Virus record (IMG/VR): IMGVR_UViG_3300020469_000289
Location: 1-22,544 of that record
Direction: 5' to 3' (one strand)
Length of the DNA stretch: 22,544 nt
Source of the DNA: a virus
Part shown: piece after piece, positions 14,927-22,539 of the stretch
Layout of the letters: each line of letters starts with the position of its first letter
Numbering within the stretch: the stretch's first letter is position 1
Translations under genes and position numbers: made by a program
Notes under the pieces: model-generated
Seen by the model: the letters and a program-made list of their open reading frames with translations, nothing else
Databases searched by the model: none
Told to the model about the DNA's origin: nothing

Positions 14927-15957
14927 TAAACTTCTACTGCCTCCATGTATAGCGATTTAAGTATCTTAAATATACCTTCCTTATTCTCAAAGTCAGACAC
15001 ACACTGCTCTAGTATAGTTAACGTGTCCTCTATCTCAACATCGTCATCAACATCATCCAACTCATATGACATGTCTTCAATGATTTTAAGGTCTGCCAAG
15101 TCAGCAGCCTGTAATCTTCTCACTATGCTATCAAACTTAACTTGATCTTTCTTCTCTTCTACTATGACCTTAACATACATCCCCTCCAGTCTTTTGATAT
15201 CAACAGGAGATAGACTCAGATCATCATTGTAATATATCTTATGAAATGTATCAAAAGGATTTGTATGGAATGTTAGACTTCCATTATTATTTAGTATATG
15301 AAACCCTCTTTCCTGATCGTAATCATTCCAATACAACTGACATGGGTTACCTAGGTATCTAATATTTGATTTACTACTCTTGACATGATAATGACCAGAG
15401 CATACCATCTTAAATTTTTTAAATGGAGATGGATCATCACCATGTGTCATAGTATATCCAGGTATGGGATCAAATCCATTTAATTCAAAATGACCCATAC
15501 AATACTTGGCATCAGTATCATTAATTGCTTCCCAACATGCTTGCTTATTCTCTTCACATATCCAAGGGATGAGCATCATTAACTTACCACCTATAACCCT
15601 CTCACCTGGACTATAAATGATCTCAATATTATCAAACTCTCCAAGAAGAAGATCAGGGGAATTAACACGGAGAGTATTTTTATAATAGATGTCATGATTT
15701 CCCAACAAGATGGTCTGTTTGATTCCTCTTTCTTGCAAAGGTCTAAACCACATATCCTTTGCTGCCTCTAAGGATGCAAAATTACAAGACTTTCTTCTAT
15801 CAAAGGTATCTCCCAGATTTAATATCTCTGTGATGCCTTCCTCATCAATCTTAGGTAGGACTACCTCAGTATAAAACTTACGATACCTCTCAACATAATG
15901 GAGGTTATCATTCCTCACTCCGAAGTGCTGATCAGTTATCAGTAATACTTTACTCAT
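14926..15957 (-). CDS. 47: Recombination nuclease subunit gp47 (Mre11/SbcD-like)
   Basis: gp47 is the Mre11-like metallophosphoesterase partner of gp46. The 343-residue protein shows the full set of metal ligands: D9 and H11 (TDQHFG), D50 (LGDTFDRR), N87 and H88 (LLGNHDIYY), H156 (GHFELNG), then H189 and H191 (SGHYHVK). The length is close to T4 gp47 (about 339). The C-terminal part is acidic (DDVDDDVEIED) and likely includes the cap and gp46-binding helices. The start overlaps the preceding oxygenase by 4 bases. Confidence 0.95.
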   Translation of the reverse strand: MSKVLLITDQHFGVRNDNLHYVERYRKFYTEVVLPKIDEEGITEILNLGDTFDRRKSCNFASLEAAKDMWFRPLQERGIKQTILLGNHDIYYKNTLRVNSPDLLLGEFDNIEIIYSPGERVIGGKLMMLIPWICEENKQACWEAINDTDAKYCMGHFELNGFDPIPGYTMTHGDDPSPFKKFKMVCSGHYHVKSSKSNIRYLGNPCQLYWNDYDQERGFHILNNNGSLTFHTNPFDTFHKIYYNDDLSLSPVDIKRLEGMYVKVIVEEKKDQVKFDSIVRRLQAADLADLKIIEDMSYELDDVDDDVEIEDTLTILEQCVSDFENKEGIFKILKSLYMEAVEV

Positions 15958-16547
15958 ACTAAGTTTCCGTTAAAATTGATGCTTATTGCTTGACGTTTAT
16001 TTGTTGCACGATTTGTGCGATGACGTATCCAACCAGGAAATAAGAGGAAATCTCCAGTCCTTGTTGCCACGGGTTCAGCTATGATAGCATCACCATTGTC
16101 TTTCTGCAAGGGGGTCAGCCTACGTACGTAATCTAATGGATCACACAGACAGATATCACCACCCTCATCCTTCTGCAAATAATATACAGATGCTATATGA
16201 CATCCCAATCTACCATTACAATGGGAATGCTCACCAGTAAAATCATTATAGGTGTGCCAATTAGACCAAGAAGCAGTAGGTCTGATCTCAGCAGGTGCAT
16301 ACCCTAGATGCGTATCCCAATACTGTAACACATCAGGCATCATCATCTCTATAAGTTGAGCAACAAGAGGTTCTTCCTCATGTAAAAACAGATTAAACTC
16401 ACCTGTAGACTTACCAGTCTCAGATGCCCACTTGCCTTTATGACAGTCTTCTAGTTTCTCTGCTATTACCTCAAATAAACCCTCTGGAGGATCAATATGG
16501 CCCTTCAAAACTGGGACTGGGAATAGATTTAATATCTGGTTCATCAA
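15954..16547 (-). CDS. 2OG-Fe(II) oxygenase-like protein, overlapping pcyA
   Basis: This 197-residue protein begins with the LFPVPVLKG block typical of phage 2OG-Fe(II) oxygenases. Putative Fe ligands are His107 and His109 (GEHSHCNG) and His176 (GWIRHRTN), and Arg185 would bind 2-oxoglutarate. The IASVYYLQKDEGGDI segment and the SINFNG end also fit. Its first 56 bases overlap the end of pcyA in another frame, yet its N-terminal motif is conserved-looking, so the start at 16547 is probably right. The cassette position suggests co-expression with the bilin reductases, but the substrate is unknown. Confidence 0.8.
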   Translation of the reverse strand: MMNQILNLFPVPVLKGHIDPPEGLFEVIAEKLEDCHKGKWASETGKSTGEFNLFLHEEEPLVAQLIEMMMPDVLQYWDTHLGYAPAEIRPTASWSNWHTYNDFTGEHSHCNGRLGCHIASVYYLQKDEGGDICLCDPLDYVRRLTPLQKDNGDAIIAEPVATRTGDFLLFPGWIRHRTNRATNKRQAISINFNGNLV

Positions 16548-17214
16548 ATAATACCTCGTTCATATACATGTCTGCAAATTCTTCATCAAACCATGACTTT
16601 AATATACCACGTGTCTTGTCATTCCTTTTCTGACTCTTACAATACCATGTCTGGTCATCAATTCTCTTCATAACATCGACCCAGAAGGTATCTCTTTTAG
16701 TATCTAATACCGCTTGACGATACAGATTGAGATAGTGTAGCACAATACAGTAGAAGTTTGCCATGTCTTCATCTTCTTTCAAACTTGTAAACTTACAGTA
16801 TGGTGAGAAGATCTCATCACCCCACAGTGGTAGTGGTCTTTTACCACTGAAACTAATCTTATTACTAATATCTCTGATACTATTATAGAAAGTCTCAGGT
16901 ACACCATGCTGAGGTGACACATCAACTATAGCAGCAGTCACTGTTTTCTCATTAGCAACGATGTCACACCCAAATATAGGTAATTTATAATGGACATCAG
17001 GAAATAATACACAGTGTAGTATCCTCATGTTATTAATCTCTGCCAACTCAAGGTGCATCTTCCTTAAGACAGGAGTCTTATACATGGTATTCTTAATAGA
17101 GATTCCTTCCTTACTTACTTCAGGAATAGGACTCTCCATTTTCTCAACATCAGGGAAGTCCTGCATAGTATATGATAGCAATAATGCTATGTCTTGTACT
17201 AAATCATTCTGCAT
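16492..17214 (-). CDS. pcyA: Phycocyanobilin:ferredoxin oxidoreductase PcyA
   Basis: PcyA reduces biliverdin IX-alpha to phycocyanobilin with four electrons from ferredoxin. The 240-residue protein contains TPVLRKMHLELAE, LHCVLFPDVHYKLPIFGCDIV and AAIVDVSP, which match the cyanobacterial family. The residues equivalent to the catalytic Glu76, His88 and Asp105 of Synechocystis PcyA are visible as E56, H67 and D84. A one-residue deletion lies between the first two. The C-terminal block QKRNDKTRGIL and YMNEVLFDEP also match, followed by an extra 15 or so residues that overlap the next gene. The start overlaps the pebS stop by 11 bases. Confidence 0.93.
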   Translation of the reverse strand: MQNDLVQDIALLLSYTMQDFPDVEKMESPIPEVSKEGISIKNTMYKTPVLRKMHLELAEINNMRILHCVLFPDVHYKLPIFGCDIVANEKTVTAAIVDVSPQHGVPETFYNSIRDISNKISFSGKRPLPLWGDEIFSPYCKFTSLKEDEDMANFYCIVLHYLNLYRQAVLDTKRDTFWVDVMKRIDDQTWYCKSQKRNDKTRGILKSWFDEEFADMYMNEVLFDEPDIKSIPSPSFEGPY

Positions 17215-17851
17215 AACTAAAAAAGAATTCCTTGATTATTTTTTCTGACTCTTCCTTACCAAAAGCACTGCCTAGATACCCTGATATAGGATCTAATCTT
17301 ATCATATACTTATCAAAATCATGATAGAAACTAGTATCTTCTCCAGTCGGTTTAGTCCTCTCTATCATCTCCTTATAGAGAGACAGATAATATTTGAATG
17401 TGGGTAAGAATGTATCAACACCATCTGCTTCACAGTATCTTACAAAAATATTGTTAGAGAAATGATTACCCTTCTCAAAGAAACGATAGGTTTCTTCTGT
17501 CTTAGGTAATGGTGGCACATCTAATAGGTAATTCTCTATTGGATGTTGGAAATCAAAGACTATTATGACCTTCTTGTCACTAAATCCCATCAAGTCCATA
17601 CCAAAGCAAGGGACTATCTCCTCTCCTACCTCTGGTGTCTTAGGATATATTATATTGTTGTGTATATTAAGCTTCTTACCATCCCATATATCTACATGCC
17701 TAGACTTAAGGAAATGCTCACCACTGTATAAGTCAGCAGTTAACTTAGTGCCTCTCTTATTCTCCCACGTTGCATGATTAGATTCAAATTTAAGATCGGG
17801 GAACACATCAAAGACTGCCGACCTATAGCCAGCCCATAAATCAGTCATCAA
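17204..17851 (-). CDS. pebS: Phycoerythrobilin synthase PebS
   Basis: PebS is the phage ferredoxin-dependent bilin reductase that converts biliverdin to phycoerythrobilin in one enzyme, a job hosts split between PebA and PebB. The 215-residue protein contains SGEHFLKSR, CFGMDLMGFSDKKVIIVFDF, RFFEKGNHFSNNIFVRYC and RLDPISGYLG, which agree closely with cyanophage PebS. The two aspartates equivalent to the catalytic pair (Asp105 and Asp206 in P-SSM2 PebS) are D86 and D187. The protein is slightly shorter at the N-terminus than P-SSM2 PebS (about 233). It overlaps gp55 by 4 bases. No heme oxygenase gene lies in the window, so biliverdin must come from elsewhere in the phage genome or from the host. 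Confidence 0.94.
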   Translation of the reverse strand: MMTDLWAGYRSAVFDVFPDLKFESNHATWENKRGTKLTADLYSGEHFLKSRHVDIWDGKKLNIHNNIIYPKTPEVGEEIVPCFGMDLMGFSDKKVIIVFDFQHPIENYLLDVPPLPKTEETYRFFEKGNHFSNNIFVRYCEADGVDTFLPTFKYYLSLYKEMIERTKPTGEDTSFYHDFDKYMIRLDPISGYLGSAFGKEESEKIIKEFFFSYAE

Positions 17852-18324
17852 TTTCTCATATTAGTTTCAATACGACCCTTAATCTGATTCATATCAGCAT
17901 GATCATCATTATTATCTGAGTGGAAGACTTGCTCATACCCACTCTTCTCTATTATCTTGTCTCTTATATCCATCTGACGCTTCTCTTTAGCAATACGTCT
18001 GAGAAATGCGTAGTAAATTATCTGTGTGAAATATGCAAAAGGATTCTTTGACTTAGCAGGATCAAAGTTATCAATATACTGGACACAATTCTCTACTCCG
18101 TCAGAGATCATGTCCTCTTTATACATGTAGTTTATAAAGTTAGGTCTAAATGATAAGTGTGTTGCTATCTTCAAGAAGCACTCTGCTAGGTAGTGAGTTA
18201 TTCTTGGTTTCTCTTTGTCTAAACGACGAGCTTCATCGACAGCCTCACGATATGCAGTTATCTCTGCTAGGAATTTCTTATTGTCAACGTAGTGTTGTTT
18301 TTGTTTACGTGCCACAGCTGCCAT
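17848..18324 (-). CDS. 55: Late-transcription sigma factor gp55
   Basis: gp55 is the small sigma-like factor that directs RNA polymerase to T4-type late promoters. The 158-residue protein shows the conserved core: ATHLSFRPNF, EDMISDGVENC, IDNFDPAKSKNPFAYFTQI and FLRRIAKEKRQ, similar to T4 gp55. It is shorter than T4 gp55 (about 185) and ends ...QIKGRIETNMRN. The C-terminal hydrophobic clamp-binding motif of T4 gp55 (near SLDFLYE) is not evident. The ribosome binding site AGGTGAG (18339-18333) precedes the ATG, and a palindromic element lies upstream. Confidence 0.92.
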   Translation of the reverse strand: MAAVARKQKQHYVDNKKFLAEITAYREAVDEARRLDKEKPRITHYLAECFLKIATHLSFRPNFINYMYKEDMISDGVENCVQYIDNFDPAKSKNPFAYFTQIIYYAFLRRIAKEKRQMDIRDKIIEKSGYEQVFHSDNNDDHADMNQIKGRIETNMRN

Positions 18325-18338
18325 ATGATTATCTCACC

Positions 18339-18354
18339 TGTATACATTGTATAG
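18339..18354 (-). promoter_or_regulatory. Candidate promoter/palindrome upstream of gp55
   Basis: The minus strand reads CTATACAATGTATACA. It holds TACAAT, a possible -10 box, and the palindrome TGTATACA. The last ten bases are identical to the element upstream of the CobT-like gene. The spacing to the ATG at 18324 is 14 bases. Confidence 0.4.
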
Positions 18355-18360
18355 TATTGT

Positions 18361-18807
18361 TTACTTTTTGTCAATATTAGTGCGTTTCCAGAAGTCTTCA
18401 AGCTTTGCTCTAGCCTCTGATACTTTACCAAGTAGTCCCATATTAGGATTCATAGAGATCTCAATTTCACCCTTACTTACACCTTTCTCTTTTCTTACCC
18501 ACATTTTATACATGAGTATAGACTCCATCGACATAGGTGCTACTGTCAATACATCTTCTTCACCCACCATATAGAATTCTTCATCAGAAAACAGCATCCA
18601 TTTAATAAAACCAACTGCCAATCCTGCTTGACCGTCTTTAGTAACTTCATGCTCTTTCGGTTGACAAGGATCCTGTATGTAAAACATAGTCTTACCAGGT
18701 GCAGTATCTTCCTCAGTCGCAATCATTGTGCCAAGGATAGTATCACCTGTCCTCAGTTTAATTACTCCAAAAAATTCTTGCTCGTGTCTAATATAGTTAA
18801 TTGTCAT
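18361..18807 (-). CDS. Small conserved protein, possibly Sm-like
   Basis: This is a 148-residue protein. The start, FFGVIKLRTGDTILGTMIA, resembles the first strands of an Sm/Lsm barrel (VxLxxGxxxxG), followed by GKTMFYIQDP and a second beta-rich part. The C-terminal half is helical with a charged end (VSEARAKLEDFWKR). It lies between uvsW and gp55 and overlaps uvsW by 4 bases. An RNA-binding role is speculative. What is firm is only that it is a compact beta-rich protein in a core region. Confidence 0.6.
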   Translation of the reverse strand: MTINYIRHEQEFFGVIKLRTGDTILGTMIATEEDTAPGKTMFYIQDPCQPKEHEVTKDGQAGLAVGFIKWMLFSDEEFYMVGEEDVLTVAPMSMESILMYKMWVRKEKGVSKGEIEISMNPNMGLLGKVSEARAKLEDFWKRTNIDKK

Positions 18808-20261
18808 TTCTTTAAATTAACCTTGGTTATTTCATAATCAAATTTTTCTTCATCATATATCTTGAGTCTTTCGCCAAGATGACGAAGTGTGTAGTTGTAT
18901 TGATGATCCTTAGAGCAGTCATCAGCAATATCATATAACATTGCCTGTGCTTTATTATCACCTTTACGCAGTACTCTTCCTATAGATTGAAGATTCCTTA
19001 CCCTAGACTTACTAGGAGAAGCAAAGATAACATTATGTAGATTACGAATGTTAATACCTGTAGAGAAGGTTCCATATGATGCTAATATTATAGCATCTTT
19101 TTCACGTTCGCATATGCTACGTGCCTCTTCTCTCTCAACAGCATCAACGCCACCATGAATAAAGAAGACCTTACGATCTTTACTTATCTTATTATTTAGC
19201 ATTTCCCATAACGGTTCACCGTGCTTCTCTATGTAATTGAATAGCACAAGGGTGTTTCCCTTTAGATCTAGTGCCAGATTAGTGATGAAGTTACTACGTC
19301 TGGTGTGCATGCATAGGTAGTCCATCTCTTGCTGATAGGTATCGAAGGGTACCCACCCATGTCTTAGCAGTACAACCCGCACCTTTAATGGTGTCAGGTG
19401 TCCTTTCTTCATTAATTCTACTGTCTTAGTTACCCTATCAACCCTACCAAACAATCCTTCTAGTACTAGTTGATGTGCTTCCATACCATCTAAAGTACCA
19501 GTCAGACCTACACGATACTTGGCATCATAACACTTTGTGAGGATGCCAGTAAGACTCTTTGCCTTATACTGGTGTGCTTCATCACCTATAATGACATCAA
19601 ACCTTTCAAAGAATTTCTTAGGTTCCTTATAAATTGATTGCCATGTGCTGATTACTACTGGTTGATCTGTATATTTCTCTACTCCACCCATGATCTTATA
19701 CACATCCTTAGCATGCCAACCATAGTCTTGAAAATCTTTATACAACTGCTCCACTAGAGACACAGTTGGTACTATAATTAATATCTCTCTATTCTTAAGT
19801 AAGTGCCAACGCACTAATGAATATATTATGAGAGATTTACCTGATCCCGTGGGGGATAATAAAAGTTTGCGACGAAATTTAAGCGCAGAGTAAATTCCTT
19901 TAAGCTGGTAATCTCTTGCTTTAAAGGGGATCCTAAGAGCACGAATAAAAGCCGCTGTGCCTTCAGGTGTGACATACTCCTCAACCTCATTAGGTCTACC
20001 AAAGTATTTATCTTCAACTACCTCATATTCATACCCATGCTGCTCTAGGTAATCGGTAAGGTAATCATATAGTCCTACATATATCTCACCCGTACCAGGT
20101 GAATATAATCTTATCTTACCATCCCAGTATCTCCGCTTCACTGATGGCATATACTTTGCACCAGGCACTTCAAACTGGAAGTGCTCACTTAACTCCTTAT
20201 GAAGATGAGGTTCTGCCTCTACTTTCAAAAAGATTTCATTCTTTTTGGTGATTGTAGTCAT
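18804..20261 (-). CDS. uvsW: UvsW RNA-DNA and DNA helicase
   Basis: UvsW is the SF2 helicase that, in T4, unwinds R-loops and branched DNA, switching off origin-dependent and promoting recombination-dependent replication. The 485-residue protein has a small N-terminal DNA-binding domain, Walker A SPTGSGKS (136-143), a DEAH box (227-230), motif III LTGT (253-256) and motif VI QSIGRVLRKG (425-434). The length is close to T4 UvsW (about 500). It overlaps uvsY by 4 bases, so the recombination mediator and helicase are coupled. Confidence 0.95.
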   Translation of the reverse strand: MTTITKKNEIFLKVEAEPHLHKELSEHFQFEVPGAKYMPSVKRRYWDGKIRLYSPGTGEIYVGLYDYLTDYLEQHGYEYEVVEDKYFGRPNEVEEYVTPEGTAAFIRALRIPFKARDYQLKGIYSALKFRRKLLLSPTGSGKSLIIYSLVRWHLLKNREILIIVPTVSLVEQLYKDFQDYGWHAKDVYKIMGGVEKYTDQPVVISTWQSIYKEPKKFFERFDVIIGDEAHQYKAKSLTGILTKCYDAKYRVGLTGTLDGMEAHQLVLEGLFGRVDRVTKTVELMKKGHLTPLKVRVVLLRHGWVPFDTYQQEMDYLCMHTRRSNFITNLALDLKGNTLVLFNYIEKHGEPLWEMLNNKISKDRKVFFIHGGVDAVEREEARSICEREKDAIILASYGTFSTGINIRNLHNVIFASPSKSRVRNLQSIGRVLRKGDNKAQAMLYDIADDCSKDHQYNYTLRHLGERLKIYDEEKFDYEITKVNLKK

Positions 20262-20701
20262 CGGATACCATAATACTTAACAATCTCAATAGTATTCTTA
20301 ATAGCAAACCCACGATTATGGATCTCTTTAAGTATCCTATCAATAGAATTTATACAAGTTTCTAGGTAGTCTATTTTCTGCTTGACTCTACACACATCAT
20401 CATCACTGTCAATAAACATATCAATGTCACCCTTTAATACCTTAAGATCAAAGGGTTTCTCTGCATATACAGATGCAGGTGCTTTACCGTTGTAATATAA
20501 CCACTTATCTTTATATAATTTGTTGTACTTAGTCTGTGCACTAGACAGCATAAGTTTAAATTCATTATGTAATTGCAAATACTTTGCATGGAGTTTAGGA
20601 GTTTCCATACTATCGTTGGCAAGCAACTCTGGTAAGTCCCTGTGGTCAAAAAACTTCTCAGCATCCTTTGCCCATAACTCTTCAATCTTTTCTAAATTCA
20701 T
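20258..20701 (-). CDS. uvsY: UvsY recombination mediator
   Basis: UvsY loads UvsX recombinase onto single-stranded DNA coated with gp32. The 147-residue protein matches T4 UvsY in size (about 137) and in blocks such as YYNGKAP and HNRGFAIKNTIE (T4 has SRGFAIKHIQ). It lies directly upstream of uvsW, near a baseplate-like gene, as uvsY does in T4. UvsX and gp32 are not in the window. It overlaps the upstream oxygenase by 4 bases. Confidence 0.9.
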   Translation of the reverse strand: MNLEKIEELWAKDAEKFFDHRDLPELLANDSMETPKLHAKYLQLHNEFKLMLSSAQTKYNKLYKDKWLYYNGKAPASVYAEKPFDLKVLKGDIDMFIDSDDDVCRVKQKIDYLETCINSIDRILKEIHNRGFAIKNTIEIVKYYGIR

Positions 20702-21339
20702 AGATACTTACCTACATTATTAACTGTTACATTACACATAGACTCACCATGACCAGAATCTTGTAAATCTCCTTGAGGAAATGTATTAAATGACATGGTA
20801 AACCTATCCACATGTGGGGTATAGTTTGGTTCTGATGCATGTATAACATAACTAGGGAAGACCATCAAACCACCTGCTCCTAGGTGAGAATATTGTCTTG
20901 CATCCCTATCTGGATACCCATCTAAATGGAATTGTCCCCATTCTCTTTCTCTTACAGGATCTAAAAATACTGTCGGTGCTCCTTCAGTAAGATAAAATAT
21001 CCCACTTAGATATGACATGGGGTGACGATGGAAATCATGATGATCTCCACTATTAGCATCAGATCTATTAGCCCAACACTTATTAACTACTAGTCTATCA
21101 CATACATAACCTTCATCCTCCTTTAATTCATCTATACACTTTTGAAACCATAGATGTATATCAAGAAAATCATCCCTAGTCTGTAGTTCGGATGAAGTCC
21201 CAACACCAGCAGGTTCATTATACCTATTATATTCTAACTTCTTTAATTTTTCAAGGGTAGCATCAGTAAGATCTTTCGGTGCATGAAATTCAAAAAATCT
21301 TACTGGGAATGCAGGACATTCCGTGTAAGTTTTGGTCAT
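20698..21339 (-). CDS. 2OG-Fe(II) oxygenase-like protein, close paralogue of the one at 6243
   Basis: This 213-residue protein carries HRHPMSYLSGIFYLTEG. Putative ligands are His104, His106 and His167 (SYVIHASE), and Arg179 (DRFTMSFN) would bind 2-oxoglutarate. It aligns by eye nearly end to end with the protein at 6243-6911 (VVNKxWANRSDAxSG, FNTFPQG), so one gene probably arose by duplication. It sits between a small hypothetical protein and uvsY with short overlaps on both sides. The substrate is unknown. Confidence 0.82.
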   Translation of the reverse strand: MTKTYTECPAFPVRFFEFHAPKDLTDATLEKLKKLEYNRYNEPAGVGTSSELQTRDDFLDIHLWFQKCIDELKEDEGYVCDRLVVNKCWANRSDANSGDHHDFHRHPMSYLSGIFYLTEGAPTVFLDPVREREWGQFHLDGYPDRDARQYSHLGAGGLMVFPSYVIHASEPNYTPHVDRFTMSFNTFPQGDLQDSGHGESMCNVTVNNVGKYL

Positions 21340-21632
21340 GATACTTTACCACCTGGGAGATATCCTTTACCATCAGGATCTACTTTCTCCACCCAATTAA
21401 ACCCACTGTTAGGTGGGTAAACATATAGTCCATCATCATCAAACATACCTGATGTATCTGCTATCCTTGACTCCTTTGATGGATACTTAGGATAAGGTCT
21501 TGTTCCTGCTCTCATCTCATTACCCTTTCTTCTTCTTATTTGATTACCAGTCTCAGGCATATTATCTTTGTCCAACCAAGCAGTGCCTAATATCTCCTTG
21601 ATCATCTCTTGTGTATAACCTTTAGGGTGCAT
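21336..21632 (-). CDS. Hypothetical protein, 98 residues
   Basis: The protein starts MHPKGYTQEMIKEILGTAWL and continues with a basic segment (IRRRKGNEMRAGTRPYPKYP). It ends in a Gly/Pro/Asp-rich part (VYPPNSGFNWVEKVDPDGKG). No fold is recognised, and the composition looks partly disordered. It shares a base or two with the tail-like gene upstream (21632) and overlaps the oxygenase downstream by 4 bases. With the tail gene it may be part of a late transcript, so a minor structural role is possible. Confidence 0.6.
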   Translation of the reverse strand: MHPKGYTQEMIKEILGTAWLDKDNMPETGNQIRRRKGNEMRAGTRPYPKYPSKESRIADTSGMFDDDGLYVYPPNSGFNWVEKVDPDGKGYLPGGKVS

Positions 21633-22189
21633 TAGTCAAGTTGTGTATTACGTTTCGATCCTTCCTTAGTTCTTATCTGGAATGCTAGGTATCTAAACGA
21701 TACAGTTGCTGTAGCATACTCTGTGCCATCTACTGTAGAATTAAACTCCAATGCATTCAACCCTATAGGTATTAGATCTTCAAATACTACATCAAAATTA
21801 TGATTAAAGTTACTATTCAATACCATTAATGTAGCATCAGCATACAGATCTTTGTTACCAAACAACTGCTGCATCTTAAGAGTAAATTCTTTTCTCTCGG
21901 TTGTGCTATCAGGTGTACCTAGCGCACGGATCCAGTTGTGTAATATTAAATAATTTTCTAAATTCTCATCTACCAAAAAAGATAGATTTAATGGATCATA
22001 CTCTATAAATCCTTCCAATGGTAGTGATCTAAATGGTGTGGACTGCTGTTGAATACTTAGATTCATACTAGGTATGTTAGCAGTCTGACAAAAGTATGAT
22101 ACTTTTGGGTATCTTGCAAGACTAAACTTAAACCCTATCGGAGATAGGAAGTTTCTATTAGATATTTGCTTATTCCAAGATGAAGTCAT
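21632..22189 (-). CDS. Tail-tube/baseplate tube-like protein
   Basis: This 185-residue protein has a pattern seen in T4-like tail-tube and baseplate tube-initiator proteins (gp19/gp54 type). A start NRNFLSPIGFKFSLARYPKV is followed by FCQTANIPSMNLS, a central FIEYDPLNLSFLVDE with NYLILHNWI, and a final ATVSFRYLAFQI. In T4, gp54 and gp48 near uvsY have this tube-like fold, which fits the location here. I cannot separate gp19 from gp54. A T4-type late promoter lies 21 bases upstream, and a good ribosome binding site (AAGGAC) precedes the ATG. Confidence 0.65.
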   Translation of the reverse strand: MTSSWNKQISNRNFLSPIGFKFSLARYPKVSYFCQTANIPSMNLSIQQQSTPFRSLPLEGFIEYDPLNLSFLVDENLENYLILHNWIRALGTPDSTTERKEFTLKMQQLFGNKDLYADATLMVLNSNFNHNFDVVFEDLIPIGLNALEFNSTVDGTEYATATVSFRYLAFQIRTKEGSKRNTQLD

Positions 22190-22209
22190 TGCACTAGTCC
22201 TTACTTAAA

Positions 22210-22217
22210 TATTTATA
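22210..22217 (-). promoter_or_regulatory. T4-type late promoter TATAAATA
   Basis: The minus strand reads TATAAATA, the exact consensus of the gp55-dependent late promoter of T4, 21 bases before the tail gene's ATG. It overlaps the stop codon of the membrane-protein gene upstream (the TAA at 22215-22213). Other near matches in the window (GATAAATA, AATAAATA) lie inside genes. Confidence 0.75.
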
Positions 22218-22539
22218 TACGTGGTATAAATGCTTTATACTTTTCTACCTGTGGTATTATATCGTGCTCAACTCTTTCAACAACCCTATCGATAACATTT
22301 ACATCGATGTGCATGAATGGTGGAATGATACCAAGTATTCTTAGAAGACCATCAACAAATAAAGCAAGTGCAGTAAACCCTAGGATCATACTAATGATAG
22401 TTGCTTCTCTGTTATGTTTACGCATCGATGCTTCATCGATAGCACGTGCCTGAGCAACTGCCACATCGACTGCGTGTGCAATCATCCTATCCACTTCCTC
22501 TTTGGTATAGGTATATTTCTTGATGGTTTCTTCAGTCAT
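22213..22539 (-). CDS. Small single-pass membrane protein
   Basis: This is a 108-residue protein. The N-terminal half is charged and helical (EEVDRMIAHAVDVAVAQARAI). A hydrophobic helix at about 46-72 (IISMILGFTALALFVDGLL) is followed by a short C-terminal helix (DRVVERVEHDIIPQVEKY). The ATG at 22539 is only a few bases from the right edge, so the gene is probably complete, but an earlier start outside the window cannot be excluded. Function is not recognised. Confidence 0.65.
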   Translation of the reverse strand: MTEETIKKYTYTKEEVDRMIAHAVDVAVAQARAIDEASMRKHNREATIISMILGFTALALFVDGLLRILGIIPPFMHIDVNVIDRVVERVEHDIIPQVEKYKAFIPRI

